A stretch of DNA of 64,000 nucleotides, taken from NCBI GenBank assembly GCA_947642745.1, contig CANRTU010000001.1:1-64000 (forward strand), in the 5' to 3' direction. Shown here piece by piece: positions 52,071 through 61,314 of this stretch. Each line of letters opens with the position of its first letter. The stretch's first letter is position 1. Made by a program: the position numbers and the translations under genes. Under the pieces are notes generated by a model. It was not told where the DNA came from. It made no database searches and was given only the letters and a program-made list of their open reading frames with translations. This DNA comes from an uncultured Eubacterium sp. (GTDB lineage: Bacteria > Bacillota > Clostridia > Lachnospirales > Lachnospiraceae).

Positions 52071-53508
52071 ATGCAAAATAACCTTTCGCGTTTAATGTTG
52101 TTTTCCCGTCTTTGTAGTTATTCTGGATAAACACCCGGTAACTCTTGGTTTCTGTAATTGCAAAAACATGGGATGCCGCTCCCCTGCCTGTCACATAACG
52201 GGCATGTCCGTCGTGATCCATAATTCCAAGCCAGAAATCTTTGTCATCAGGAAGCACTACGACAGCTGCATTAATACTCTGCCCTTTACTCACTTTATAC
52301 GGCCCCGTCACATGCCTGGTATTCGGATTCACAATCCAGTCAAAATTATAATGCACTCCTGCATCCACTGTCACAATGTCCTGATCCAGCGTGGACACTT
52401 CCTGCAGTCCGTCAAAATTCAGATCTTCCACGTCGCAATAATGCTCCACCATACCGTCTTCCGCCACTACCAGCTTCTCTGTTGATTCATCTGTACGTTC
52501 TTCCGTGTTCTGATAAATAATATTATGTAAATCAGCCACTGTTTTACCGGACGCATAAACCGTGGTAGTGCCAAGCAGTACAAATGCTGTGGTTAACGCT
52601 ACTGTTACCGCTTTTCCGGCGCTTTTTGCTCTTTGATACTTTTTCATAAAATCAATTCTCCTGGATAATGATTTGTCATTTTTACTTAGCGTCGAGAATA
52701 AAAATCTTCCTTTTCTGGATTTTTTGTCATTAGGAACCAGATCCACGATTTTGTTAAAGTACAGCTTTGCATCGTGTAAATGTCCGGATGCTTCCAGAGC
52801 GGATACATCCGCCATATATTCGCTCCATTCGTTCACCAGCCATAGCAGCAGGAAACAAAACGGATTGAAACAGTTAGGCATCAGAATCATGATCACAAAT
52901 ACCTTATACTGCAGATCTTTGTGCCTGTAATGCGCCAGCTCATGATAGAAAATAATCTCCAGTTCCTCCGGCGTATAATCACGCTCCGGCATAATTACCT
53001 GCGGACGCCGGATTCCCACGATCATTGGCGAATTTACAAGTACATTTTTCTGCAGTGACAGCTTACCCCTTTCGATATGCAGCGCACGGCAGACTTCTTC
53101 AAACTTTACAAGCATCTCAGGTTCCATATCACTGGTAATCTGAATATTATCCCGGAATTTCCTGCACCATCTCCGGTTGTCCAGAAACAGCGCCGCAAAA
53201 ATCGCCAGCACAAGCAGAATCCATATGTTGCCGCATATATGCAGCCGGCCCATTATATCTTCTGTTCTGGAAAATACCAGCATCCAGACATCATCCTGTC
53301 CCTGAAACCATACTCTGTAAGAAAATAGCGCCGCCACATAGCCCACCGGCAGGATATACAGAAAACAGATCCAGCGCAACAGTACATAAATCATACGGGG
53401 ATTCACCAACATAAAAAAGCCCCGTAACATCCACCAAACCAAAAGCAGGAAAGTGCTTGTTACGGAACTTGTCAGTACCGCAAAGAATAACTGATTAATC
53501 AAGTTCAT
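52063..53508 (-). CDS. BlaR1/MecR1-like M56 family peptidase-sensor
   Basis: A 481-residue membrane zinc protease. Four N-terminal membrane segments surround the peptidase loop, with the zinc motif FYHELAHYRHKDL near 190. A fifth segment (VTVALTTAFVLLGTTTVYA) precedes an outside domain of about 150 residues. That outside part lacks the S-x-x-K penicillin-binding fold of true BlaR1, so it probably senses something other than beta-lactams. The gene overlaps the BlaI-like gene by 14 bp; by analogy it would cleave that repressor upon signalling. Confidence 0.88.
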   Translation of the reverse strand: MNLINQLFFAVLTSSVTSTFLLLVWWMLRGFFMLVNPRMIYVLLRWICFLYILPVGYVAALFSYRVWFQGQDDVWMLVFSRTEDIMGRLHICGNIWILLVLAIFAALFLDNRRWCRKFRDNIQITSDMEPEMLVKFEEVCRALHIERGKLSLQKNVLVNSPMIVGIRRPQVIMPERDYTPEELEIIFYHELAHYRHKDLQYKVFVIMILMPNCFNPFCFLLLWLVNEWSEYMADVSALEASGHLHDAKLYFNKIVDLVPNDKKSRKGRFLFSTLSKNDKSLSRRIDFMKKYQRAKSAGKAVTVALTTAFVLLGTTTVYASGKTVADLHNIIYQNTEERTDESTEKLVVAEDGMVEHYCDVEDLNFDGLQEVSTLDQDIVTVDAGVHYNFDWIVNPNTRHVTGPYKVSKGQSINAAVVVLPDDKDFWLGIMDHDGHARYVTGRGAASHVFAITETKSYRVFIQNNYKDGKTTLNAKGYFAYE

Positions 53509-53872
53509 CGATCTTTCTCTTTAGTTCCTCCCGATCTGACTGACTCAGCATACTTTTACCAAACAATCCGCATACAAACGCGGACATACTTCCGCCATTC
53601 CAAAACTGCACATAATCTTTCAGCACATCGTCTTTGTATTCTTCTTTGTCCACGAGCGGCTGATAATAGAAACATCTTCCTTTCCGGTACATTTTCAGAT
53701 AATCCTTTTTGACAAGTCTTGCAAGGAAAGTAGAAACGGTCTGTGTCTTCCAGTTTTTGTCATACTGCGTATTAACCATATCAGTAATTTCCTGCATGGA
53801 TAAATCCTGCGTGCTGTCCCATACACATTTCATGACAACTTTTTCACAATCTGTTATTTCCTTTGCTCTCAT
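53495..53872 (-). CDS. BlaI/MecI-family repressor
   Basis: A 125-residue winged-helix repressor: ITDCEKVVMKCVWDSTQDLS at the start, recognition helix in WKTQTVSTFLARLVKKDYLK near 40-60 and wing GRCFYYQPLV. The C-terminal helices dimerise and hold the protease site in the family. ATG 53872 follows AAAGGATGGAG; the track start is seven codons earlier. It forms an operon with the M56 peptidase gene and likely represses its own promoter through the dyads at 53969 and 54005. Confidence 0.92.
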   Translation of the reverse strand: MRAKEITDCEKVVMKCVWDSTQDLSMQEITDMVNTQYDKNWKTQTVSTFLARLVKKDYLKMYRKGRCFYYQPLVDKEEYKDDVLKDYVQFWNGGSMSAFVCGLFGKSMLSQSDREELKRKIDELD

Positions 53873-53968
53873 ACTCCATCCTTTCTCAACCACGCCACTA
53901 GTTTACTACAAGCGGAGGTTGCCAGCAAGATTTAATTGCGACTATAAATTTGTTACGCATTTGCGCAA

Positions 53969-54014
53969 CTACTGTAGAATTCAAAAAAGTATAACCAGGT
54001 GATCTACTATAGTA
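53969..54014 (-). promoter_or_regulatory. Candidate BlaI-type operators
   Basis: CTACTGTAG (53969-53977) and TACTATAGTA (54005-54014) are short dyads related to the TACA/TGTA core bound by BlaI-type repressors. A minus-strand promoter TTGCGC...TATAGT lies beside the first. The remaining gap to 54227 shows no gene. Confidence 0.4.
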
Positions 54015-54227
54015 TAGCTGAAAAAGTGCCGGAAAACAAGGGGATTTTCACATCTGTCATATACTTTCCAACAACGTAAAAACCCTACAGACTTAGGAAA
54101 CATTCAATTATTAACTATTATTGTATTAAAAAAAATACAATCCATATATACCTCAATGACTGGCTGATCAGGCATTCATATATATGTTATGCTTGCTTTG
54201 TTCAGAATATTATTAAAAATCATTTCA

Positions 54228-56756
54228 TTATTCAGACATTATTACATAACCGCATACCTCCGTGTTTGTTCCGTGTCTGTTCCAGCGTATCCGCAGCTGG
54301 CCGGATATCATCGTATTGCAGACACAGCCGCTGTGTTCCTCCATCCGGATCACCGCTTCCTTTCCGGGATGTCCATAGCGGTTCTTTTTCCCGCAGGAAA
54401 TTACCGATATACCGGGCCGCAGCTGTTCCAGCAGTTCGTTGGAATTAGAGTATTCTGAGCCGTGATGGGCCGCTTTGTATAAAGTAACGGCAGAAGCCGT
54501 TCCTTCACGCACCAGCTTTTGCTCTGTCCCGGAAGAAATATCCCCGGAGAAAAAGCCCCGGAACCCCGGTTCCTCATACAGAAGCACCAGACTCTGTTCA
54601 TTCCGGTCGCTTCCCGCCTGCGCCGCAGCCGGCGCCAGACAGGTAAAACGGGCGCTGCCGCCGCTAAGTGTGTCTCCTTTCTCCATATACCGGACTTCGA
54701 TCCGCTCTCTGGCCAGCAGCCCGCTCAGCCGCACATACGCTTCATCCTCCACGACGCCTGCGGCGAGCACCACCTGCCGGATGTCATAACCGCTTTCCAC
54801 CACCTCCACCAGGCCGTTGATATGGTCCTGATCCAGATGGGATACAAACCAGGCGTCCACCGCCGCCACGCCCTGCGCTTTCAAAAATGGCAGAATACGG
54901 TATGTACCAACCTGTGTCACGTCACTGCTTCCCCCGTCTATAAATATATGCTGTCCGTCGCCGGTATGGATATAAATGCCGTCTCCCTGTCCCACATCCA
55001 GTACAGACACTTCCGCCGGTGCTGGCACACGGCACAACAGCATCCCCAGGCATAGCAGGCCGGATACCGTTACAACAGGCTTTGTGCGCCGCTCCCTGAT
55101 TTCCTGATTTTTCCATATACACCATAACAGTGTCAGGAAATACAGCGCCATCACCCATATTTCCGGCTGACCGGTAACATACACCGCTCCTTTCAGCCTC
55201 AGAAAAAAACTTCCGGCCCCGGAAAAATAGCGCAGACAGCCGGCGCATAAATACAGCAGCACGTCCGCCAGCCGCCCGCACAGCCTGCCGGCCAGAGAAA
55301 ATACTGAAATCCCGGCGCCGGATATGGCCGCCGCCGCAAGTCCCAGCGCACCGCCGGCCAGTCCTGTTACCAGCACCAGTTCCATCAATGGCAGCACCAG
55401 CATATTTAACAACACGGAATATACCGGTATCTCATAATAGTACCAGGCAGTCAGCGGCAGCGTCAGCATCTGGATACCCAGACTCATATACACGTTTTCC
55501 GTCAGACGAAACGCCGGTTTGAAAATCCCGCACAGCCATCTGCCATATAAGACGCCTGCCACTGCCGCAAAAGAAAACTGAAAGCCCGCCAGAAACAGCG
55601 CCCCTGGATTTTGCAGCAGCACAAAAACCGCGGTAACAGCCAGACTGTTCATGCTGTCATAAGCCCTGCCCAGCCAGGCGGCTCCCAGATAAATGCCAAA
55701 CATGGACACTGCCCGTATGGTGGATAATCCCATGCCTGTCATAAGCCCGAACAGTAGTAACAGTCCCAGGGAAACCGCTCCCGCCATTCCAAAAGAAACG
55801 CCCCTTTTTCGGCAGAACTGATAGACCGCCATGCCAAGAATGGAAATATGCAGTCCTGAAATGGCCAGTATATGGGCAATTCCGCTTCTTTGGTACAGTT
55901 CCTTTGTATCGCCGGACAACAGGGATTTTTCTCCCAGCAGCATTGCGCTTAATGCGCCCGCTTCTTCCTCCGGCATCCTGCGTACATACTCCTTCTGAAA
56001 ATTCTGCCGCAGCCGGTAAAGAGCTTCTTTCAGGCCCTGCCTGTCTGATTTTATCATCCGGCAGGAGCCTTCTTTCCCATAGACTTTCAGCGTATAGCCC
56101 TGATTCTGGTAATAAGCACGTTCATCAAAATTGCCTTTATTACGTGCGCTTTCAAAAAATTTAATTTTTCCTTCCGCTGTGAGGATATTTCCTATGACTG
56201 GTTCATTTCTTTGAAGATTTGTAAAAAGATTCGTATCCGGATCTGTATCAGAATTTGTTTCCGGATCTGTATGAAAATATAAGATAATTGTTCCACAGGG
56301 CGAAATTCCCCGGGATGTTTTCAGATAACTGTCTGTGAGACAGACCGTCCATGAAAGTCTGGATTCGTCTGACTGCGTCTTCGTTTCCTTACACTGTTTC
56401 CAGGCAATGCGCCCCTGCACGGCTACAGGCATATCATCCCACAGCCCCGTCAGATACTGCCGCATCTGTGCGGATACCCCGTACATCCGCATGGCCGCTG
56501 TACCAAAGACAGACAGCACAAACAGCGCATGCCGCAGCTTCCTCTTTCCGGACGGCTCCCTTTTGTTCCAGACCATTGCCAGTACTGCTGCCGCCAGCGC
56601 TGCCAGCGCCGCCAGCACGCCATACAAAGGTCCTGCGCCCGCCATATATTCCAAAATCCCCTTTACAGCCAGGATGCCCGCCATACACATGATGGCCATC
56701 TGGCAGGGATATCGTCGTATCATATTTGAAACATTCCCCCTTTCTTTTCTATACAT
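54228..56756 (-). CDS. comEC: ComEC/Rec2 DNA-uptake channel protein
   Basis: An 842-residue competence protein that forms the channel for incoming single-stranded DNA. Domain order is normal: N-terminal membrane segments with the DUF4131 part (about 30-230), the multi-pass Competence domain (about 250-520, starting RSGIAHILAISGLHISILGM), and a C-terminal metallo-beta-lactamase domain (about 570-842) with LDVGQGDGIYI and FVSHLDQDHINGL. The start is unsure: ATG 56756 has GGGAG too close, ATG 56723 has GGGGG 12 bases away. It implies natural transformation or its remnant, together with comEA. Confidence 0.92.
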   Translation of the reverse strand: MYRKERGNVSNMIRRYPCQMAIMCMAGILAVKGILEYMAGAGPLYGVLAALAALAAAVLAMVWNKREPSGKRKLRHALFVLSVFGTAAMRMYGVSAQMRQYLTGLWDDMPVAVQGRIAWKQCKETKTQSDESRLSWTVCLTDSYLKTSRGISPCGTIILYFHTDPETNSDTDPDTNLFTNLQRNEPVIGNILTAEGKIKFFESARNKGNFDERAYYQNQGYTLKVYGKEGSCRMIKSDRQGLKEALYRLRQNFQKEYVRRMPEEEAGALSAMLLGEKSLLSGDTKELYQRSGIAHILAISGLHISILGMAVYQFCRKRGVSFGMAGAVSLGLLLLFGLMTGMGLSTIRAVSMFGIYLGAAWLGRAYDSMNSLAVTAVFVLLQNPGALFLAGFQFSFAAVAGVLYGRWLCGIFKPAFRLTENVYMSLGIQMLTLPLTAWYYYEIPVYSVLLNMLVLPLMELVLVTGLAGGALGLAAAAISGAGISVFSLAGRLCGRLADVLLYLCAGCLRYFSGAGSFFLRLKGAVYVTGQPEIWVMALYFLTLLWCIWKNQEIRERRTKPVVTVSGLLCLGMLLCRVPAPAEVSVLDVGQGDGIYIHTGDGQHIFIDGGSSDVTQVGTYRILPFLKAQGVAAVDAWFVSHLDQDHINGLVEVVESGYDIRQVVLAAGVVEDEAYVRLSGLLARERIEVRYMEKGDTLSGGSARFTCLAPAAAQAGSDRNEQSLVLLYEEPGFRGFFSGDISSGTEQKLVREGTASAVTLYKAAHHGSEYSNSNELLEQLRPGISVISCGKKNRYGHPGKEAVIRMEEHSGCVCNTMISGQLRIRWNRHGTNTEVCGYVIMSE

Positions 56757-56860
56757 CTCCCAGAGTGTGGGTAAACAGTCATTTCCGCTGTCTGCGCTTT
56801 TTATTTTTTATCCGCCGCTATAAGCCAGCATAGCCCTTATCCCTCCGGACAGCGGCCTGT

Positions 56861-57159
56861 ACCAGAACGTGTTTGAAAATTGCTTTCTGGCAGATGTCCC
56901 CAAAGGGTATGATACATCGTACCCTTTAAGGTATGCGTCACAATTTGTACCCTGAAGGGCATGATATACCCTGAAGGGCATGATATACCCTGAAAGGCAT
57001 GATATACCCAAAAAGGCATGATATGGGAGATTTGCGCAGGATAAAAGACGCATACCCAAAGGGCACGATACTGAGGGCTATTTAAGCTGAATCTGGCGCA
57101 AATATCATGCAAAGCGGGGCGTGCAGATGTCAGGAATGAATTTTCAAACACACTCTGGT
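56861..57159. repeat. MITE-like element, family 2, with internal tandem repeats, 299 bp
   Basis: Ends ACCAGAACGTGTTTGAAAAT and, inverted, ACCAGAGTGTGTTTGAAAAT. Inside are four to five tandem copies of a 19-bp unit (CATGATATACCCTGAAGGG), each itself a small dyad. It fills the gap between comEC and the GerMN gene. ORFs in the track here are translations of the repeat. Confidence 0.85.
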
Positions 57160-57182
57160 CTGATTTCCTGGTAAAACGTCTG

Positions 57183-58136
57183 TTATTCTTTGATAATTAC
57201 CGTTTTACCCACCTTTAATTCCACAAATCCGTAATCCGGCTCATACATCTTTGATAATTCCAGTTCGTCCCGGTATACGCCGCTTGTATCCCCGTTGACG
57301 GAAATCTGTACCCTGTCGATATTGGAAAGGGCGGTCAGAGAATTGACAATGGAATAGATGACCACCGGCTCCTGGATCTCATAATTCTGGTTCATGAAAT
57401 TTTCGTTCAGATTTACATAACAGGACCCGTCCACCACCGCAATATTAATCAGTTTTGTTTCATCCGGTAATGTCTTTCTGGCGTCCCTGCTCTTTGGTCC
57501 GGAAATCAGATGCTCAATCACCAGTTTTTCCATGGCGATATTGCTGTTAAAATATACTTCCTGTGTTTCTTTCAGCAGGGCGTCCCCTTCTGTATTGGAA
57601 AAATACAGATCTATCGTGGCATGCTGGTAAGAATTAATCTGTTCCCCGGGATTTTCCACAAAAGAGTCAATGGTCATGCTGCCCACAATGTCCCCTTTGC
57701 CGTCCCGCAGCGGTTCGCCCCGGACCAGAAAACTGACGCTGCTGATGCCTTCAATCTGGGTCATGGTCTGGACGATTGCCAGACGGCATAAAATCTCCGC
57801 CACTGCGTCCAGCTTGTCATACGCCCTGTTAAAATCAATATTCAGACAGTCCTGCGCCACTTCCCAGGACTGGATTTCCACTCCCCTCGGAATCGTGCGC
57901 ACGTACTCTACCGAATCCGTGTCTTTTGACAACTGTTCCAGAAATTCCTGTATCAGTCCGTCTATGGATTCATTTTCCGGCTTATAACCTACCTGGACAG
58001 TCCGTGTCTGCGCACTGTCCACATAACTGATACTGTATTTATATGTTTCCGGCTTTGAGCCACAGCCGGCCAGTGTAAGAAACGACAGGGCTGCCACAAG
58101 AAACAGTCCCGCCCCTGTGCCTGTCAGTCTTTTCAT
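57183..58136 (-). CDS. GerMN-domain lipoprotein
   Basis: A 317-residue exported lipoprotein with two GerMN-type domains (about 50-165 and 190-310). The signal peptide ends in the lipobox LTLAGC. Domain motifs include CLNIDFNRAYDKL near 115 and GSCYVNLNENFMN near 245, the latter the usual GerMN core strand. ATG 58136 follows AAAGG; the track start is 19 codons longer. It is the third gene after the response regulator and sensor kinase, as in MtrA-MtrB-LpqB of Actinobacteria, so a role in modulating the kinase is possible. Confidence 0.85.
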   Translation of the reverse strand: MKRLTGTGAGLFLVAALSFLTLAGCGSKPETYKYSISYVDSAQTRTVQVGYKPENESIDGLIQEFLEQLSKDTDSVEYVRTIPRGVEIQSWEVAQDCLNIDFNRAYDKLDAVAEILCRLAIVQTMTQIEGISSVSFLVRGEPLRDGKGDIVGSMTIDSFVENPGEQINSYQHATIDLYFSNTEGDALLKETQEVYFNSNIAMEKLVIEHLISGPKSRDARKTLPDETKLINIAVVDGSCYVNLNENFMNQNYEIQEPVVIYSIVNSLTALSNIDRVQISVNGDTSGVYRDELELSKMYEPDYGFVELKVGKTVIIKE

Positions 58137-58173
58137 TTTCATCCTTTCTGACGCTCCTGCCTTTGTCAGGGCA

Positions 58174-59613
58174 TTACTCTTTACGCACCACATAAATCAG
58201 CGGAATCCGCACATTGAAAATCGTTCCCTCGCCTTCTGTACTAAACGCCTTAATCGCTCCCCGGTGCATTAATATGACGCTTCTGGTAATGGCAAGCCCC
58301 AGTCCGGTGCCGTTGATTCCCTGGGAATGGGACTTATCCACACGGTAAAAACGCTCAAAAATACGGTCCAGGGACTCTTCCGGTATGCCCATGCCATTAT
58401 CTTCTACTTTGATGTAAAAAAACTGGTGGTCCGCATTCAAAGACACATGGACCCAGCCGTTGGCAGTATTATATTTAATGGCGTTTTCCACCAGATTGGA
58501 AATGGCAAGGGTCAGTTTCACCTCGTCCACTTCCGCACTCACCGGCCGGAAGCTTTCCAGTACCAGCTCCACATTCTGCACCTTTGCGATAGGACGCAGA
58601 CGTTTTAAAATCAGTTCCAGCAAATCGTTGATATTTAACGGCGCAATATTTAAACCGTCCGCCGCCTTATCCATTTTGACCAGAGAGAGCAGATCCGTAA
58701 TAATTTTATTTTCCCGGTCGATCTCGTTGGTAATATCCTGCATAAATTCTTTATACAGCTCCACCGGTGCGTTTTCCTGTACATTCAGTGAATCCGCCAG
58801 CACTTTCATGGATGTAAGCGGCGTCTTTAACTCATGGGAGACATTGGATACAAATTCCTTTCTGGAATCGTCCAGCACTTTCATCCGGTGCAGCAGCTCG
58901 TTGGTTCTTTCACAGATCAGCTCTGTCTCCGAATAGGAATGGATCATCAGCTCATCCTCTCCATAACCCGCCTGAATTTCATCAATGGACCTGGAGAGCT
59001 GGATAAAAGGCTGGGCCAGTAGCGACGAGAGCAGCACCGCCAGCACAATACAGACGAAGCCCGCCAGCAGCGAGACCACCAGTCCGATCTGGCTCAGATA
59101 GGCAATATGGGTCTGCGTCACATCGGTGGATACGCTCACCAGCAGTACACCCACGACTTCATCTGATACCGGATGCCTCACCGGCGCCGCAATTTCAATA
59201 AATCCATTGACAGCGTCATATTTTGACACATCCTCTCCCTGGATACACTTCACTACTTCTTCTGAAATAATGATTTTATCCCGGTCTATATCAAACGTGT
59301 CCTTACGGATACGGAAGGCCTGGTCAATGACCAGCACCCTTCCGTCATATATATTGGATAATTGTTCAAACTGCTTATTGATCGCTTCGATTGTAATATC
59401 TTCCAGATATCCATAGGCAGCAATCTGGTCCGCCAGGATTTTGGACTGGGACAGAATATCCACCATCCTTACGTTGATTGCCCGTTTTTCATAGCCCCGG
59501 ATGACAAAAAACTGCATAGTCAGCATAGGGACAATTCCAAACAGCAGCAATACAAGCAGCAGGCGGAATTTCAGACTTTTAAAATAATCACGGATTTTCT
59601 TTTTTCGCTTCAT
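58174..59613 (-). CDS. Two-component sensor histidine kinase
   Basis: A 479-residue kinase. Two membrane segments (about 18-38 and 170-195) flank an outside sensory domain, then HAMP (about 195-245), the phosphoacceptor helix FVSNVSHELKTPLTSMK near 260, and the ATPase domain with NLVENAIKYN, DNGMGIPEESLDRIFERFYR and GTGLGLAI. ATG 59613 follows GGGG and lies 12 bp after the response-regulator stop. The overall build is like WalK/PhoR-type kinases without a PAS domain. The signal is unknown. Confidence 0.92.
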   Translation of the reverse strand: MKRKKKIRDYFKSLKFRLLLVLLLFGIVPMLTMQFFVIRGYEKRAINVRMVDILSQSKILADQIAAYGYLEDITIEAINKQFEQLSNIYDGRVLVIDQAFRIRKDTFDIDRDKIIISEEVVKCIQGEDVSKYDAVNGFIEIAAPVRHPVSDEVVGVLLVSVSTDVTQTHIAYLSQIGLVVSLLAGFVCIVLAVLLSSLLAQPFIQLSRSIDEIQAGYGEDELMIHSYSETELICERTNELLHRMKVLDDSRKEFVSNVSHELKTPLTSMKVLADSLNVQENAPVELYKEFMQDITNEIDRENKIITDLLSLVKMDKAADGLNIAPLNINDLLELILKRLRPIAKVQNVELVLESFRPVSAEVDEVKLTLAISNLVENAIKYNTANGWVHVSLNADHQFFYIKVEDNGMGIPEESLDRIFERFYRVDKSHSQGINGTGLGLAITRSVILMHRGAIKAFSTEGEGTIFNVRIPLIYVVRKE

Positions 59614-59624
59614 GATGACCCCGA

Positions 59625-60314
59625 TCAGCCGTGGTAATAATAACCCACACCCCATTTGGTATGGATATATTTTGGCTCGCTTGGATTTTTCTCGATTTTC
59701 TCACGCATACGTCTCACATGAACGTCCACGGTTCTGACATCCCCGGGATAATCCACGCCCCACACAAGATCCAGCAGCTTTTCCCTGCCGTATACTTTGT
59801 TGGGATTGCGCACCAGAAGCTCCAGCAGCTCGAACTCTTTGCCGGTGAGGTTGACTTCCCTGTCCTGAATAAACAGCCGGCGGCTTTCGCAATCCAGCCT
59901 TAAATCACCGTCCTGGATTGTATTGACCCGTTCTTCCACTACTTTTTTCCTGCCAGTCCTGCGCATAATGGCCTTGATCCTGGCCTTGACCTCCAGAATA
60001 TTAAAGGGTTTGGTAATATAGTCATCCGCACCATATTCCAGTCCGAGAATTTTATCCATATCATCCCCTTTGGCTGTGAGCATGACGACTGGTACATCAG
60101 AAAATTCACGGATCCGCTGGCAGATTTCCATACCGTCGATTTTGGGCAGCATCAGATCCAGCAATACCATATCATAACTGTTTGCCGTAACTTTCTGCCA
60201 GGCCTCTTCTCCATCGTAGGCACAGTCCACTTCCATTCCATCCTGCTCCAGACTGAAGCGGATTCCTTTTACAATCAGTTTTTCATCGTCTACAACCAGA
60301 ACCTTTTTAGCCAT
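59625..60314 (-). CDS. OmpR-family response regulator
   Basis: A 229-residue regulator. The receiver (1-120) has the acidic pair VVDDEK, phosphoacceptor Asp in MVLLDLMLPKIDGMEI near 52, and Lys in ADDYITKPF near 100. The C-terminal winged helix (135-229) has the typical end DVRTVDVHVRRMREKIEKNP. GGAGG precedes ATG 60314; the track start is 29 codons too early. It is the first gene of the RR-kinase-GerMN operon, right after the comEA-like gene. Confidence 0.94.
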   Translation of the reverse strand: MAKKVLVVDDEKLIVKGIRFSLEQDGMEVDCAYDGEEAWQKVTANSYDMVLLDLMLPKIDGMEICQRIREFSDVPVVMLTAKGDDMDKILGLEYGADDYITKPFNILEVKARIKAIMRRTGRKKVVEERVNTIQDGDLRLDCESRRLFIQDREVNLTGKEFELLELLVRNPNKVYGREKLLDLVWGVDYPGDVRTVDVHVRRMREKIEKNPSEPKYIHTKWGVGYYYHG

Positions 60315-60402
60315 GCCAACCTCCAATTTCTTTCGAAACAATCTATCCGAAGCAATCTGACCGAAGCATCTGCCGGAATCTTCTGGCAATATGCCTGTCA
60401 TC

Positions 60403-61125
60403 CTATTCTGTCACTGTAACCTGATCTTTTATCTGCGCATACACGCCTTCGCCAATACCGCTTACTTCCATCAGTTCCTCTGTAGACGTAAACGGTCCGT
60501 TTTCTTCCCGCCAGGCAATAATACCGGCCGCTTTCGCCTCGCCAATGCCGTTTAACGTCATAAGCGCGGCGGCTGTTGCGGTATTAATATTCACACGTCC
60601 TCCATCCGGCTGCGGACTGGCCGCCGGTGACTGCCCGCCACCTGTTTCTTTCCCGGCCCTGCGCCACTCTTTTACCGTAAGTATTTCAATCATATCGCCG
60701 TCCGCAATCTGCCGCGCCTGGTTGATACCGGCAATGGAAGCGTTTTTTTTCAGACCGCCGGCCAGGGTAAGCACTTCGTAAATCCTGCTTCCGGCAGGCA
60801 CTTCAAAGACACCCGGATGTCTGACCGCACCGCAGACATAGACGAAACAGGTATCCCCGTCTTTTCCGGATGAATTCTCATTGTCTGTATCAGCCCGGGA
60901 CTGTGGTCCCGCTTCTTTCTGACCGGATTCTTTGTGATCTGTTTTTTCCTGATCTGTTTTTTCGTGATCTGTTTGTTTCTGACCAGTTTCTTTTTGTCCC
61001 GGTTCTTCCTGTCCGGAAATATCCCGGCTCTCCGCCTTTAAATATATCCGGTCTTTGCCTGAACAGCCGCCAGTGAGACAGACCACGCATAAAAGCATGT
61101 ATGCTGTTATTTTAATTTTATTCAT
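60403..61125 (-). CDS. comEA: ComEA-family DNA-binding lipoprotein
   Basis: A 240-residue protein predicted to bind DNA at the cell surface. A lipobox signal peptide (CVVCLTGGC) replaces the usual membrane anchor. A Lys/Gln/Asp/Glu repeat tract follows (about 35-75), then an SLBB domain (about 90-150, VYVCGAVRHPGVFEVPAGSR) and a helix-hairpin-helix pair (VNINTATAAALMTLNGIGEA and MEVSGIGEGVYAQIK). GGAG precedes ATG 61125. Its partner comEC lies 3.6 kb downstream, with the two-component genes between them. Confidence 0.9.
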   Translation of the reverse strand: MNKIKITAYMLLCVVCLTGGCSGKDRIYLKAESRDISGQEEPGQKETGQKQTDHEKTDQEKTDHKESGQKEAGPQSRADTDNENSSGKDGDTCFVYVCGAVRHPGVFEVPAGSRIYEVLTLAGGLKKNASIAGINQARQIADGDMIEILTVKEWRRAGKETGGGQSPAASPQPDGGRVNINTATAAALMTLNGIGEAKAAGIIAWREENGPFTSTEELMEVSGIGEGVYAQIKDQVTVTE

Positions 61126-61246
61126 ATGCATTCTCCTTTTTCCAGATGACTGAAAAGGAGTTCCTCAATGCCTGTCGCTTTTTTATTTTATCGGAAAATA
61201 TGAATTATTACAATAGAATTTTAGAAAATAAAATAAGTATACAATT

Positions 61247-61306
61247 CACCGGATACTACACTGCGGCGGGCTGTCTCTGACAGCATTTTCCCTTCCGCCG
61301 CGGTAC
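61247..61306 (+). repeat. Dispersed REP/BOX-like repeat, copy I (worn)
   Basis: CCGGATACTACACTGCGGCG, then GGGCTGTCTCTGACAGC and TTCCGCCGCGGTACTTT. It lies against the MATE stop codon. Confidence 0.6.
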
Positions 61307-61314
61307 TTTAATCT

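Noticed and set aside
56808-57151. ORFs of 83 and 104 residues upstream of the GerMN gene region
   Set aside because: They read through the 19-bp tandem units of the MITE-like element and have no ribosome binding site.
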